Shown: positions 25,064-35,697 of the stretch, one piece after another
Numbering within the stretch: position 1 is the stretch's first letter
How the letters are laid out: each line of letters begins with the position of its first letter
Source: Enterobacter mori
Lineage (GTDB): Bacteria; Pseudomonadota; Gammaproteobacteria; Enterobacterales; Enterobacteriaceae
NCBI RefSeq assembly: GCF_025244905.1
Contig: NZ_CP104285.1
Location: 2,108,001-2,172,000, forward strand
DNA: 64,000 nucleotides
Direction of reading: 5' to 3'
Made by a program: the position numbers and the translations under genes
Notes under the pieces: generated by a model
Database searches by the model: none
Told to the model about the DNA's origin: nothing
What the model saw: the letters and a program-made list of their open reading frames with translations, nothing else

Positions 25064-25972
25064 TCAGCGGAAGCGCTTGCGATACTCTCCCGGAGACACG
25101 CCAAAACGCTGCTTAAACGCCGTTGAAAAATGGCTGTGATCGGCAAAGCCCCAGCTGTAGCCGATCCCCGCCAGCTTTTCATCATCGCTGGCGGAGCGCA
25201 ACACCTGTGCGCAAAGGTCCAGGCGGCGGTTCTTGATGTACTGCGCCACGACCAGCCCTTTATCGGCAAACATGCGGTACAGGCTACGTACCGACATCCC
25301 GCTCTCTGTGGCGATCCACTCCGGACGCAGGGCATCAGACTGAATATGATCGTCAATCAGTGAGAGGACGTGCTGGAACTGGCGTTCCTTTCGCGGCTGG
25401 ACGACGTCACGTTGCTGAAACGCCGGGCGGAGCAGGCAGACCATTGCCTCCAGCGCCGCTTCACTCTCCCTGTCGCTCAGCTCCGCATTCCCCATACTCT
25501 CCTGCAACAGGCGATGGCTCAGCTGTACGGTCGGCAGGCTACGCGAAAGCGTCAGCGCGCAGCTTACCTCCTGAAAACGACACTGTTGCTCAATGATTTG
25601 ACGCGGCACGAGCAGTGAAATCTGGCGGGATGTATCCTGCCAGGAGATGGAGCAGGGTCGCGACGCGTCGATGAGCGTGATATCGCCGGTATTGAGAATG
25701 GAACGTCGGTCATCCTGTTCAATCTCTGCACCGCCTTCAAGCTGAAACACGGCGTAGAACCAGGCATCGTTACTGTTTTTAATTTCCCGGCGGGTACGGA
25801 ACAGGTTGACGTTGCCTGCGGTCACGGTGCTGAGCTTCAGGCTTCTTGCGTAGCTGGTTTCCAGTTCGCCAGTGAATGTGCCCTCTAACGGGCGAGCGTC
25901 AAACCGTCCGCAAACCTGGTTAATTTGCGCCAGCCACTGCTGATACTTTTCCTGTTCGCTCGCACATGCCAT
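25064..25972 (-). CDS. feaR: FeaR, AraC-family activator of phenethylamine catabolism
   Basis: A 302-residue AraC/XylS regulator with an N-terminal ligand-sensing domain and a C-terminal double helix-turn-helix (IATESGMSVRSLYRMFADKGL and GIGYSWGFADHSHFSTAFKQRFGVSPGEYRKRF). In E. coli FeaR activates tynA and feaB in the presence of aromatic amines or their aldehydes. It is divergent from feaB, with a 241-bp control region. Its stop touches that of ydbL. Confidence 0.93.
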   Translation of the reverse strand: MACASEQEKYQQWLAQINQVCGRFDARPLEGTFTGELETSYARSLKLSTVTAGNVNLFRTRREIKNSNDAWFYAVFQLEGGAEIEQDDRRSILNTGDITLIDASRPCSISWQDTSRQISLLVPRQIIEQQCRFQEVSCALTLSRSLPTVQLSHRLLQESMGNAELSDRESEAALEAMVCLLRPAFQQRDVVQPRKERQFQHVLSLIDDHIQSDALRPEWIATESGMSVRSLYRMFADKGLVVAQYIKNRRLDLCAQVLRSASDDEKLAGIGYSWGFADHSHFSTAFKQRFGVSPGEYRKRFR

Positions 25973-26213
25973 CGTTTATCTCGCCACACCGTCAATGTTT
26001 TCTCATTGTTGCATTTGTGTTGCAATTTGTCAGAGCCATGAGGCTGACTATAGGAAAGAACACTCACCGGTAACAGCGTTATAAGCGGTAATTATCATGT
26101 TTTGCGGAGCCTGTCACAGGTGGCAAAGCGAATGTCACACAGACAAAAGCGCGAATGCGAAACCCTTCGTAGACTGCATTGACACCCTGCGAAGAATAAC
26201 GAAGGAGTACCCT

Positions 26214-27713
26214 ATGTCTGAATCACAGGTAGCCGTCCTGCCCGAGGTCCAGCGTTTTTTGGATCACCACCACGGCTTGTGGATTGAAGGGCGTCAGGTT
26301 GCGTCCGATAGCGAAAAGCGCCTGAACGTTTACAACCCGGCGACGGGAGAGGTGATTGCCTCAACCGCGGATGCCAGCGTCGATGATGTGGATCGTGCAG
26401 TGATGTCGGGCTGGCGGGCCTTTGTCGCTCGCAGCTGGGCAGGAAAACTTCCGGCAGAGCGTGAACGCATCTTGCTGCGTTTTGCCGATCTGGTCGAGCA
26501 GCACAGCGAGGAACTGGCGCAGCTGGAAACGCTGGAGCAGGGAAAATCGATCAATATTTCCCGCGCCTTTGAAGTGGGCTGTACCCTAAACTGGATGCGC
26601 TATACCGCCGGGCTGACCACCAAGATTGCGGGGAAAACCCTCGATCTCTCGATTCCATTGCCTCAGGGCGCACGCTACCAGGCGTGGACGCGCAAAGAGC
26701 CGGTTGGCGTCGTGGCCGGGATTGTGCCGTGGAACTTCCCGCTGATGATCGGCATGTGGAAAGTGATGCCAGCGCTGGCGGCGGGCTGTTCTATCGTCAT
26801 TAAACCTTCTGAGACCACGCCGCTCACCTTGCTGCGCGTTGCGGAGTTAGCGAGTGAGGCGGGTATTCCGGATGGCGTGTTCAACGTGGTGACCGGGAGC
26901 GGCGCGGTATGTGGCGCAGCGTTAACCTCGCATCCGCATATTGCGAAAGTGAGTTTCACCGGCTCGACCGCGACGGGGAAACAGATTGCGCGCGCGGCGG
27001 CGGATACGTTGACGGGCGTTACCCTGGAGCTGGGCGGCAAAAACCCGGCCATCGTGTTGAAAGATGCAGACCCTGCGTGGGTGATAGAAGGCCTGATGAC
27101 CGGCAGCTTCCTGAATCAGGGGCAGGTCTGCGCGGCAAGCTCGCGTATCTACATTGAAGCGCCGCTGTTCGACACGCTGGTGAGCGGGTTTGAGCAAGCG
27201 GTGAAATCCCTGAGCGTCGGGCCGGGCATGTCGCCGGAAGCGTTTATCAACCCGCTGGTGTCGCGTGCGCACTGCGACAAGGTGCAGACCTTCCTCGATG
27301 AGGCGACGGCACGCAACGCAGAGCTTATCACCGGCAATCGCGGTCCGGACGGCAAGGGGTATTACGTATCGCCGACGCTGGTGGTGAACCCGGATGCCGC
27401 GCTGCGGCTGACCCGCGAAGAGGTGTTTGGCCCGGTGGTTAATCTGATGCGCGTGTCCGATGCCGAGGAGGCGCTCCAGCTGGCAAACGACACCGAATAT
27501 GGCCTGACGGCCAGCGTCTGGACGCAGAACATCAGCAAAGCGCTGGAATATACTGACAGGCTTCAGGCGGGAACCGTGTGGGTGAACAGCCATACGCTGA
27601 TCGACGCCAATCTGCCGTTCGGCGGCATGAAGCAGTCCGGGACAGGGCGTGACTTTGGTCCGGACTGGCTGGACGGCTGGTGCGAGACCAAGTCGGTTTG
27701 TGTTCGGTATTAA
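26214..27713 (+). CDS. feaB: Phenylacetaldehyde dehydrogenase FeaB
   Basis: A 499-residue NAD-dependent aldehyde dehydrogenase. The active-site Glu is in LELGGKNP, the catalytic Cys in [13 protein letters not shown], and the cofactor motif in [10 protein letters not shown]. It oxidises phenylacetaldehyde made by TynA to phenylacetate. The frame continues 39 codons upstream, but ATG 26214 has GAAGGAG ahead and gives exactly the E. coli length. It is divergent from feaR, its activator; tynA, normally next door, is displaced by two inserted genes. Confidence 0.95.
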   Translation: MSESQVAVLPEVQRFLDHHHGLWIEGRQVASDSEKRLNVYNPATGEVIASTADASVDDVDRAVMSGWRAFVARSWAGKLPAERERILLRFADLVEQHSEELAQLETLEQGKSINISRAFEVGCTLNWMRYTAGLTTKIAGKTLDLSIPLPQGARYQAWTRKEPVGVVAGIVPWNFPLMIGMWKVMPALAAGCSIVIKPSETTPLTLLRVAELASEAGIPDGVFNVVTGSGAVCGAALTSHPHIAKVSFTGSTATGKQIARAAADTLTGVTLELGGKNPAIVLKDADPAWVIEGLMTGSFLNQGQVCAASSRIYIEAPLFDTLVSGFEQAVKSLSVGPGMSPEAFINPLVSRAHCDKVQTFLDEATARNAELITGNRGPDGKGYYVSPTLVVNPDAALRLTREEVFGPVVNLMRVSDAEEALQLANDTEYGLTASVWTQNISKALEYTDRLQAGTVWVNSHTLIDANLPFGGMKQSGTGRDFGPDWLDGWCETKSVCVRY

Positions 27714-27720
27714 AAAACAA

Positions 27721-27790
27721 GCCGGGTGGCGGCTACGCCTTACCCGGCCTACAGGATCGAGTAGGCCGGGTAAGCGCAGCGCCACCCGGC
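27721..27790. repeat. BIME: two inverted REP units between feaB and a diguanylate cyclase gene
   Basis: GCCGGGTGGCGGCTACGC...ACCCGGC and GCCGGGTAAGCGCAGC...ACCCGGC are arranged head to head between convergent stop codons. Both share the core of the 6933 BIME. Confidence 0.9.
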
Positions 27791-27795
27791 GTTAT

Positions 27796-28917
27796 TCAAA
27801 GCGACCACCGATCCCGCCCGGCCTCCTTCGCCCGATACAGCGCCGCATCGGCGCGGGCGATGACCTCGGTGCCCGCTAACCCCTCCGCCATGCCCGCAAT
27901 CCCCATGCTCACGGTGACATGGTCGCTAACGATTGACGCGCTGTGCGGTATGGACTCCGCGCGCAGGCCGTCCTGAATGCGTAAGGCAACCTTTTCAGCG
28001 ATGTTTTCCGGGCAATTGAAGAGGATCACCACGAACTCCTCACCGCCGTAGCGTGACACCACATCATCAGGCGTTCTTACAGATTTTTTAAGCACTTCAG
28101 CCACGCGAGTCAGGCACTCATCTCCGGCCTGATGGCCATAGGTATCGTTGTAGCGTTTAAAGTAGTCGACATCCAGCATAATCAGGGTAAAGGCTTTTCC
28201 CTGCTCAACCGCATTTTCCAGCACCAGTTCCATCGCCCGGCGGTTGGCCGTTTTTGTTAAGGGATCCTGATGCGCCAGTGCATCCAGTCTGGAGATCAGC
28301 AGCTGGTTTTGCTGGTTGCGGCGCCAGGCCTCTTCAAACCAGCTCAGCAGGATGAAACGCCCAAAAATGAGAATGAGCGTAAAAACGATCCACAATCCAA
28401 CAAAGCGAACGTTGATCCCCGCATTCTGCACCATACTGGCAACGGGCATGGTAAGCCAGAGTGGCAGAACAAAGGACACCAGACCTACAGGATGAAAATA
28501 GAGCGCCGTCATTCCGGCCATCAGTAGGGTGACAAAAATCGGCCAGGGGTGAGGAAGGTGTACGTCGTGGATGAACCAGTAACAACAGAGCGACCAGAGC
28601 ACGCTGCAGATAAAGAGAACCACGCTGATACCCGCGATATGACGCCAGGCCATCAGCGTTAGCGCCGCTGACAGAATGATCACGCCCAGCATCGAGGCAT
28701 CAATCATAAACCGGAGATGCGGTTCGATGTGTAAAAGGTTATCAATGCTGCCGAAAAGGACATTGCGCAGCAGGACCATCAGCGCAAAGCTAAAATTAAC
28801 AAACGCCAGCCAGGACAAGTTCGTTTCCAGTCCGTGAAGCACCATCGATTTGCGTGAGGGCCAGGTAGCCAACTCTGGCGTGGTGTTGTGTCTTTTTTCC
28901 ATTGAAGCCATTTCCAT
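27796..28917 (-). CDS. Membrane diguanylate cyclase (GGDEF domain)
   Basis: About 373 residues: six to seven membrane helices (to about residue 195), a short linker, then a GGDEF domain with DPLTKTANRRAM, the metal motif DVDYFKRYNDTYGH and the active site GGEEF. It should make cyclic di-GMP from GTP. The product-inhibition motif RxxD, expected five residues before GGEEF, reads TPDD; the nearby R is one residue out of register, so feedback inhibition may be lost. Starts are ambiguous (GTG 28929; ATG 28917, 28911, 28902). It lies between feaB and tynA, which are neighbours in E. coli. Confidence 0.85.
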   Translation of the reverse strand: MEMASMEKRHNTTPELATWPSRKSMVLHGLETNLSWLAFVNFSFALMVLLRNVLFGSIDNLLHIEPHLRFMIDASMLGVIILSAALTLMAWRHIAGISVVLFICSVLWSLCCYWFIHDVHLPHPWPIFVTLLMAGMTALYFHPVGLVSFVLPLWLTMPVASMVQNAGINVRFVGLWIVFTLILIFGRFILLSWFEEAWRRNQQNQLLISRLDALAHQDPLTKTANRRAMELVLENAVEQGKAFTLIMLDVDYFKRYNDTYGHQAGDECLTRVAEVLKKSVRTPDDVVSRYGGEEFVVILFNCPENIAEKVALRIQDGLRAESIPHSASIVSDHVTVSMGIAGMAEGLAGTEVIARADAALYRAKEAGRDRWSL

Positions 28918-28975
28918 TACGTGTGACACGGATATAAAAAAGGGCGGATATTCCGCCCCTGATGCACGCTGACCG

Positions 28976-30949
28976 TTACGGTGTCACAATGTTAAACCAG
29001 AAATCAAATTTATCCATATATCCAAGCATTGAATCCAGTTTAGCGCCGTCACCGGTGAGTTTCACGTCGCCGCTCTGTTCGGCCTGTTTGAGCGTCACTT
29101 CTTTGAGGATAATTTTGTTCAGCGTGTTGCGGTTAAGGGTGAGGGTAGCGTCTGCGTCCTTCGCCTCCGCGTTTGCCGTGTGGTTCAGCACGCCGTTTTC
29201 CAGCTCGAGTTTGTATTTCCCGCCATCGCTGCCAAGATCGATGTTAAATACCGATTTGGCGTCACCTGCTTTTTGTCCGTTGATGTGGACGGCAAGGTAG
29301 TCAAAGAACATCTCCGGCGTCATCGCCCGTACTGTGTCCGGGCTGGCGGTATTCGGCGTTGGACCTTTCACCACGCCGTTACGCAATTCCTGCGCGCCGG
29401 TCAGGTAGAAGTTACGCCACGGGCCGGATTCAGCCTGATAACCAAGCTGTTCCAGCGCATCCGCTTCCAGGTTGCGCGCCGCCTGGTTGTTCGGATCGGC
29501 AAAGACCACTTTACTTACTACCTGCGCCACCCAGCGGTAGTTCCCCTGGTCGAAGTCGGTTTTCGCTTTGCTCAGGATGGCATCCGCGCCGCCCATATAC
29601 TCCACGAATTTCTTCGCGCCTTCTTCAGGCGGCAGTTCGTCCAGCGTCGCCGGGTTGCCGTCAAACCAGCCCAAATACAGCACATAGGTGGCTTTCACGT
29701 CATGGCTTACCGAGCCGTAATAGCCGCGGTTAGCCCAGGTATGCGCCAGTGAATCCGGGAGTTTGAAGTTAGCGGCGATTTCGTCGCGCGTCAGCCCCTC
29801 GTTCGCCATACGCAGCGTCTGGTCGTTGATGTAACGATAGAGGTCACGCTGGCTTTTCAGCAGCTTGACCACGTTTTCGTTGCCCCAGGTCGGCCAGTGG
29901 TGCTGTGCCATGATGATTTCGGCTTTGTCACCCCAGCGTACAATCGCCTGGTTGATGTATTTCGACCACGGCAGCGGCTCGCGGATTTTGGCCCCGCGCA
30001 GCGAGTAGGTGTTGTGCAGGGTATGGGTAACATCCTCAGCGGATTCAATCAGTTTTTTCTCTTCGATGTACCAGAGCATTTCGGATGGCGCTTCGGAGCC
30101 CGGTGCGAGCATAAAATCGTAAGTCAGGCCGTCGATGACCTCTTTCTGCCCATCCTTTTCAATGATGTTGGTCGGGGCAATCAGCGTCACCGTCCCGGCG
30201 GAGGTGGTCGTACCCAGGCCCGCGCCCACCTGGCCTTTGGCATCTGGCTTCAGGAGGTTGCCATACATATAGCTGGCGCGGCGGCTCATGACGTTACCCG
30301 CCATGATGTTCTCGGCAACGGCCGCCTCCATAAACCCGGCAGGCGCGTAGATTTTCACCTTGCCGGACTTCACGTCGGCTTCATCCACCACGCCGCGCAC
30401 GCCGCCATAGTGGTCAACGTGGCTGTGGGTATAAATAATGGCGACGACCGGTTTCTTGCCGCGATTTTTAAAATAAAGATCCATCCCGACCTTCGCCGTT
30501 TCTGCCGACACCAGAGGGTCAACCACGGTAATACCTTCTTTCCCTTCAATGATGGTCATATTTGACAGGTCAAGATTTCGTATCTGATATACGCCATCGG
30601 TCACTTCAAACAGGCCGCTAATATTAATCAGCTGAGATTGACGCCATAAGCTGGGATTAACGGAGTCCGGTGCTTTATCGCCTTCTTTAATAAACGAATA
30701 TTGCTGTGGATCCCAGATAACATTGCCTTGTTCCCCTTTGATAATGTCCTGAGGAAGAGGCGCAATAAAGCCTTTATGGGCGTCCGTAAAATCGGTGTTG
30801 TCGGAGAAGGGAAGCTGATTAAACAGGGCGTTATTGGCCTGTTGCGTGGCGGCCGTGGCATCCTTCGGGGCTTCTGCGGCATACGCGGAACTAACAGAAA
30901 TAAAAAGTCCAGCCAGAGCAAGACTCCTGACGATCAAATTGAATTTCAT
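28976..30949 (-). CDS. Periplasmic alkyl/aryl-sulfatase (YjcS/SdsA1 type)
   Basis: A 657-residue exported metallo-beta-lactamase-fold sulfatase. A signal peptide (to SSAYA, about 24) precedes the zinc motif THSHVDH at 174-180, and the C-terminus has an SCP2-like sterol/lipid-binding domain. This is the arrangement of SdsA1 and E. coli YjcS, which cleave alkyl sulfates such as dodecyl sulfate to alcohol and sulfate. Released alkanols would feed beta-oxidation rather than phenethylamine use. It is encoded in the same direction as tynA, downstream of it and its terminator, so probably expressed separately. Confidence 0.9.
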   Translation of the reverse strand: MKFNLIVRSLALAGLFISVSSAYAAEAPKDATAATQQANNALFNQLPFSDNTDFTDAHKGFIAPLPQDIIKGEQGNVIWDPQQYSFIKEGDKAPDSVNPSLWRQSQLINISGLFEVTDGVYQIRNLDLSNMTIIEGKEGITVVDPLVSAETAKVGMDLYFKNRGKKPVVAIIYTHSHVDHYGGVRGVVDEADVKSGKVKIYAPAGFMEAAVAENIMAGNVMSRRASYMYGNLLKPDAKGQVGAGLGTTTSAGTVTLIAPTNIIEKDGQKEVIDGLTYDFMLAPGSEAPSEMLWYIEEKKLIESAEDVTHTLHNTYSLRGAKIREPLPWSKYINQAIVRWGDKAEIIMAQHHWPTWGNENVVKLLKSQRDLYRYINDQTLRMANEGLTRDEIAANFKLPDSLAHTWANRGYYGSVSHDVKATYVLYLGWFDGNPATLDELPPEEGAKKFVEYMGGADAILSKAKTDFDQGNYRWVAQVVSKVVFADPNNQAARNLEADALEQLGYQAESGPWRNFYLTGAQELRNGVVKGPTPNTASPDTVRAMTPEMFFDYLAVHINGQKAGDAKSVFNIDLGSDGGKYKLELENGVLNHTANAEAKDADATLTLNRNTLNKIILKEVTLKQAEQSGDVKLTGDGAKLDSMLGYMDKFDFWFNIVTP

Positions 30950-31085
30950 CCTAAAACCTCTCGATGATGTATTACGTCGCGTGTGGAAAGTTTGCGTCCT
31001 GGCAGAAAGTGATTCAAAAAATGAAATGAAAAAAATGCGGTAGAAATAACTATAATCGTGGAGAGGTATTCAGCAAGTAAATAGA

Positions 31086-31110
31086 TGAAAAACCGGGCAT
31101 TGCGCCCGGT
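31086..31110 (-). terminator. Rho-independent terminator of tynA
   Basis: On the minus strand ACCGGGC-GCAAT-GCCCGGT is followed by TTTTT, directly after the tynA stop codon. Confidence 0.85.
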
Positions 31111-31117
31111 GCGTTAT

Positions 31118-33394
31118 TTATTTCTGTTCGTCTTTCTTCTTCCCGAGCGTTGGCGTCTCGTCGAAGAAGTTCCACGGTTTAAGCAGGGTATGCACCCATT
31201 CCGTCGGCATAATCGGCCACTCTTCCGCGCGAGCGACGTGGGTGGTGCCGGTGGTCATCCACACCACGTCATCCTGGTCGTTCAGCGACTCGTTATCCTT
31301 GCTGTACTGTCCGAGGCCCGTGTCATGGATGGAGCGGTTCGGGAATTTGCCTTCCGGGTACAACTCATCCGGATGGTAGCGCGTTACCCACAGCTGTTTG
31401 TCCATAAAGCTCAGGCGATGGTAGATCCACTCGTCCGGAGCAAATTTCGCGCCGGTCGCCACCGGGTGTGTGCCGCCCGCGTAAGGGATGATCTGGTACG
31501 AGACCGGGTTGCCCATGCGGTTCTCCTTACTGGTGTTGCTCAGCAGGCGAATCGTGCCCGGGTCGAACTTCTGCGCCGCCTGCTGTTCGGTGTCAATGTC
31601 GTACTGATTCACCTGCATGGTACTGGTGCGCGGGCCACCGGCGGTATTCGGCTTCACTTCCGGATCCATGGCAACCAGCTTGTTGTTAATGCCGTCCACG
31701 TCCATATCAAGACGGAAGTTATAGATGTGCTGGTGCGTGGTGCCCACGATGTTATGGTCGATCAGCGTGCCGTATTTTGTATCGTCTTTGGCGGTGGCAT
31801 CGTGCATGGTTTTCGCCTGAACGCCTTTCACCGCTTCGATACCCGTCGCGCCGGCGTCAATGCCGATGGTGCCATTTTCATGGAATACCCAGTCGAAGAT
31901 GTAATCGTAGTTGCCCACGGTACTGACCCAGCGCACCACCAGTTCACGACGTTCGGTGCTGACGTTCGGCTGGCCCATCTCCTGATGCTTATACTCCGGG
32001 CCCGCATAGCGTTCGAAAATGGCGATTGCGCGCGGGATCTCCATCGGCGCGCCGGTGTAATCCGGGATGGTTTCATTGAGCATCACGGCGTTGGACGGCA
32101 CGTCTTTACCTCGCACCAGCGGTGAGGTCAGGGTGCCCATACCATAGTCGCCGGAATCGAGATAGGCTTTAAAGTACCAGCCCACGTCCGGATCGCCGTA
32201 AGGAACGATCATGCCGCCGAGTGACCCCTGATACATAATCTGGCGTTTTTTGCCGTTGTCGTTATAGGTGACGGTTGAAATCATCGGGCCCACGCGGGAA
32301 TCCAGGCTCAGGTGGAAATCCCAGTTCTGCCAGTGCACCATATCGCCGGTGATGGTGTAGTTCTTGCCTTCCGGCTCGACGATCTCCAGGGGTTTTTTCA
32401 CCGTTTCTACCCGGTCGCGGCCGTCATACGGGCGCGGGGTGAGCGGAACAGGGATGACCGGGCCTTCTTCGATCTTCTGAATTTTCTTCTGCTCAAGATC
32501 GACAACCGCCACCAGGTTCTCAATCGGGTGCGCCCAGTAGTTGCCGTCCCCAACGTCCAGATAGCTCACCACCTTCAGCAGGCGATCTTCCTGCTTCAGG
32601 CCGTCCTTGCCGTCGAAATAGCCGACGGTCAGCGGGGTGGTAATCACTTTCTTCGTATCGGTGATACCGCGCTTTTTCAGCACTTCGGCAAACTCGGTGC
32701 TCTCGTTGATGATCTGCTGTACCGTGGCGAAGTCATCCAACAGCACCATCCCGTGCGCGTCTTTTACCGGCTCCCAGCGCAGAATTTTTTTATCCTTCAG
32801 GTCCACCATGCTTTCGATAACGTGCTTTCCATCGAGCATGACGATCTTCGCCTGACGAGGGGCATTTACTGCCGTACCGTTGAGCACAAAGTCCCACACT
32901 TTGGCTTTCTCCGGCTCTGCAAGGGCGATCTGGGTAAAGCGGGTATTGGGTTTAAAATCCGCCGAGGTTTTCACAATCTCAACGGCTTGCTTAATTTCGT
33001 CCGCCGTTAGCGCGTTTAGCGGATGAGGGCGTTTTTCAACCTGGAAGGTTTGATCGAGGCCGGACTGGAAAACGTCGTTGATGAAGGTCTCAGAGATAAA
33101 GGCTTTTTTGCCTTTCATCACCACCGGCACCTCGAGCTTGAGGATTTTACCGTTGACGATGGCGGTTTTTGCGCCCGGTTTGACCTTCACAAAGGCACCG
33201 TCTTTCGCAATGGTGAACATCTGTGCGTAATCATCCCACTGAACGTCCGCGCCAAAGTCCTGCAGCGTTTTGTCCATCGGAACCATATGCGCCTCACTGC
33301 CGTGGGCGAAAACAGGGGATTGCCAGGCGCAACACAGCGCAACGGCCATGGCCAGCGCCGTTCTACGGGCAGAAAAAGAAGAATTGCTTCCCAT
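31118..33394 (-). CDS. tynA: Copper primary-amine oxidase TynA
   Basis: A 758-residue periplasmic copper amine oxidase that converts phenethylamine or tyramine plus O2 to aldehyde, ammonia and H2O2. The topaquinone precursor is the Tyr of VGNYDYIF (about residue 496), and copper ligands are in THQHIYNF. A signal peptide ends near PVFAHG. ATG 33394 (MGSNSSF) is chosen over the ATG four codons earlier because GAGG is correctly spaced and E. coli TynA starts the same way. FeaR is the expected activator. In E. coli it adjoins feaB; here 3.2 kb separates them. Confidence 0.95.
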   Translation of the reverse strand: MGSNSSFSARRTALAMAVALCCAWQSPVFAHGSEAHMVPMDKTLQDFGADVQWDDYAQMFTIAKDGAFVKVKPGAKTAIVNGKILKLEVPVVMKGKKAFISETFINDVFQSGLDQTFQVEKRPHPLNALTADEIKQAVEIVKTSADFKPNTRFTQIALAEPEKAKVWDFVLNGTAVNAPRQAKIVMLDGKHVIESMVDLKDKKILRWEPVKDAHGMVLLDDFATVQQIINESTEFAEVLKKRGITDTKKVITTPLTVGYFDGKDGLKQEDRLLKVVSYLDVGDGNYWAHPIENLVAVVDLEQKKIQKIEEGPVIPVPLTPRPYDGRDRVETVKKPLEIVEPEGKNYTITGDMVHWQNWDFHLSLDSRVGPMISTVTYNDNGKKRQIMYQGSLGGMIVPYGDPDVGWYFKAYLDSGDYGMGTLTSPLVRGKDVPSNAVMLNETIPDYTGAPMEIPRAIAIFERYAGPEYKHQEMGQPNVSTERRELVVRWVSTVGNYDYIFDWVFHENGTIGIDAGATGIEAVKGVQAKTMHDATAKDDTKYGTLIDHNIVGTTHQHIYNFRLDMDVDGINNKLVAMDPEVKPNTAGGPRTSTMQVNQYDIDTEQQAAQKFDPGTIRLLSNTSKENRMGNPVSYQIIPYAGGTHPVATGAKFAPDEWIYHRLSFMDKQLWVTRYHPDELYPEGKFPNRSIHDTGLGQYSKDNESLNDQDDVVWMTTGTTHVARAEEWPIMPTEWVHTLLKPWNFFDETPTLGKKKDEQK

Positions 33395-33556
33395 CGTAGA
33401 CCTCATCTTGTTGTGTTTTTAGGGTTTATTGTGTTGTGACAGCCTTATCCTGACAGGCGCCTGAGAAAAGCGTTTGCCTGCATCTGCCAGGTTATTTGTT
33501 GGTCTTGCCAGGTTAAAAAAAGAGCGGGGATAAATCACAGAGTCGTGCAGAGCAAT

Positions 33557-33593
33557 CCCCTCTCCCCGTTGGGGAGAGGGTCAAGGTGAGGGG
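33557..33593. repeat. CCCTCTCCCC/GGGGAGAGGG palindromic repeat, copy 1
   Basis: A perfect 10-bp hairpin CCCCTCTCCCC-GTT-GGGGAGAGGG followed by TCAAGGTGAGG. The same unit recurs nearly identically at 45549 and, inverted and diverged, at 45447, so it is a dispersed intergenic repeat. It lies immediately after the paaZ stop. Confidence 0.8.
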
Positions 33594-33596
33594 ACG

Positions 33597-35639
33597 TTAG
33601 CTGAAATCACCCCGCTGGCGCGCCACCAGCGTCAGGATGGAGTAGAGCGCCACGGCCTGCTGGTGCTGGTTGAAGATCTCAACGGCCCACTCCACCACGC
33701 CCGTCGGTTTTTCCTCGGCGGTACGCTGTTTCTTCAGCGTTTTACGCTTGCAGGTCAGGCGCACCTGAATGGTATCGCCCGGTTTAACCGGCTCGATAAA
33801 GCGCAGGTTTTCCATGCCGTAGTTGGCAATGACAGGCCCAACGCCCGCATCAACAAAGAGTCCCGCCGCGGCGGATATCAGGAAGTAGCCGTGCACGACG
33901 CGCTCGCCGAAGATCGACTCTGCCGCACCGATTTTGTCCATATGGGCGTAGAAGTGGTCGCCGCTCAGGCAGGCAAAGTTCACGATGTCTGCTTCCGTCA
34001 GGGTTCGGCGCGGCGTCAGCAGGCTGTCGCCAGGCTGTAGCTCCTCAAAATATTTGCGGAACGGATGCACGCGATCTTCCTGCACCGCTGCGCCACGCAC
34101 CCACTGTTTGCCAATGGCGGCCAGCATCGTCGGACTGCCCTGGATCGCGGTGCGCTGCAGGTAGTGCTTCACCGCGCGCAGGCCGCCCAGCTCTTCGCCG
34201 CCGCCCGCGCGCCCCGGGCCGCCGTGCACCAGCTGAGGAAGCGGGGAGCCGTGGCCGGTAGACTCTTTTGCTGATTCCTCGTTAAGGATCTGAATACGCC
34301 CGTGGGCGCGCGCCGCACCGACAATAAACTGGCGGGCAATCCCCAGGTCCGCGGTGACCAGCGTACCCGCCAGGCTGCCGCCGCCCGCGCGGGCAAGCTG
34401 CATCGCGTGGTGTGCGTTGCGATACGGCATCAGCGTTGCAACCGGGCCGAAAGCTTCGGTAGAGTGGACGGCTGGGGTTTCGTCCGGCTGCGGGCAGAAC
34501 AGCAGGGTCGGAGGGAAGAACGCCCCCGCGGCCTGCAAATTCGCTTTGCCGCCCAGACGGATCTCACAGCCTGCGGCGATCAGCTGCTCCACTTTCTCCT
34601 GCACGTCCGCACGCTGTTCGGCGTTGACCAGCGCACCCATCTTCACCCCTTCCTGCGCCGGGTCGCCAACCACCACCTTTTCCAGGCGGACAATCAGCGC
34701 CTGGCTAACCGCGTCAATTTGGTTTTGCGGGACGATAATCCGACGAATGGCCGTACATTTTTGCCCGGCTTTAGCGGTCATCTCACGGACGACTTCCCGG
34801 ATGAACAGGGCAAATTCCGGCTGTTCCGGCGTGACGTCATCCCCCAGCACGCAGCAGTTCAGGGAGTCGGCTTCCATGGTGAACGGAATCGAATTCGCGA
34901 CAATATTCGGATGCACGCGCAGGCTTTGCCCGGTACTGGCGGAGCCGGTAAAGGTCACCACGTCCTGGCTGTCGAGCTGGTTCAGCAGATCGCCCGCGCC
35001 GCCGCAGATCAGGCTGATGGCACCGTCCGGCACCAGTCCGCTGTCCACGATGGATTTCACCATCGCCTGTGTCACCTGTGCGGTAGCGGTAGCGGGTTTG
35101 ATGATGGCGGGCATCCCGGCAAGCCAGGTCGGGGCCAGCTTTTCCAGCATCCCCCAGCAGGGGAAGTTAAAGGCGTTGATGTGCACCGCCACGCCGGATC
35201 TTGAGGTCAGGACGTGGCGCGCCGCAAAGCCGCCTTCTTTCGACAGCGCGATTAACTCATCTTCCGGCCATAGCGTGTCATCCGGCAGCTCGCGGCTGCC
35301 CAGGCTTGCGTAAGTGAAAAGGGTGCCGATGCCGCCTTCAATATCGACCCAGCTGTCCGCCTTCGTCGCGCCCGTCTGGGCTGATAACGCATAGAACGTC
35401 TCTTTCTCGCCAAGCAGGTGCTTTGCCACCGCCTTCAGCATGGCCGCACGTTCGATAAAGGTCATCTCGTGAAGTGCTTCACCGCCGCGCTCAATCGCAT
35501 AGCGACGGGCGGCCGCCATGTCCAGCCCTTCGCTGGTCACGCTCCACAGCGCTTCGCCACTGATGGCGTGATGAATAGTGCGTTCGCGGCCCCGGCCAGA
35601 CTGCCAGGTACCGGATAAGAAGCTGGCTAACTGCTGCAT
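33597..35639 (-). CDS. paaZ: PaaZ, oxepin-CoA hydrolase / 3-oxo-5,6-dehydrosuberyl-CoA semialdehyde dehydrogenase
   Basis: A 680-residue bifunctional fusion. The N-terminal aldehyde dehydrogenase domain (about 1-520; [12 protein letters not shown], catalytic Cys in [12 protein letters not shown]) oxidises the semialdehyde with NADP. The C-terminal MaoC-type (R)-hydratase domain (about 535-680; [14 protein letters not shown]) opens the oxepin-CoA ring. It is divergent from paaA, with PaaX-like sites in the spacer. The length matches E. coli PaaZ (681). Confidence 0.96.
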   Translation of the reverse strand: MQQLASFLSGTWQSGRGRERTIHHAISGEALWSVTSEGLDMAAARRYAIERGGEALHEMTFIERAAMLKAVAKHLLGEKETFYALSAQTGATKADSWVDIEGGIGTLFTYASLGSRELPDDTLWPEDELIALSKEGGFAARHVLTSRSGVAVHINAFNFPCWGMLEKLAPTWLAGMPAIIKPATATAQVTQAMVKSIVDSGLVPDGAISLICGGAGDLLNQLDSQDVVTFTGSASTGQSLRVHPNIVANSIPFTMEADSLNCCVLGDDVTPEQPEFALFIREVVREMTAKAGQKCTAIRRIIVPQNQIDAVSQALIVRLEKVVVGDPAQEGVKMGALVNAEQRADVQEKVEQLIAAGCEIRLGGKANLQAAGAFFPPTLLFCPQPDETPAVHSTEAFGPVATLMPYRNAHHAMQLARAGGGSLAGTLVTADLGIARQFIVGAARAHGRIQILNEESAKESTGHGSPLPQLVHGGPGRAGGGEELGGLRAVKHYLQRTAIQGSPTMLAAIGKQWVRGAAVQEDRVHPFRKYFEELQPGDSLLTPRRTLTEADIVNFACLSGDHFYAHMDKIGAAESIFGERVVHGYFLISAAAGLFVDAGVGPVIANYGMENLRFIEPVKPGDTIQVRLTCKRKTLKKQRTAEEKPTGVVEWAVEIFNQHQQAVALYSILTLVARQRGDFS

Positions 35640-35682
35640 CGCTTATCTCCAAATGTTACGTAAATTACTCATTAATAGTTTG

Positions 35683-35697
35683 ATCGTGAATCATAAA
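35683..35697 (-). promoter_or_regulatory. PaaX-like operator near paaZ
   Basis: On the minus strand TTTATGATTCACGAT matches the reported PaaX consensus WWTRTGATTCGCGWT at 14 of 15 positions. It lies 44 bp upstream of paaZ, where it would block the paaZ promoter. Confidence 0.65.
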
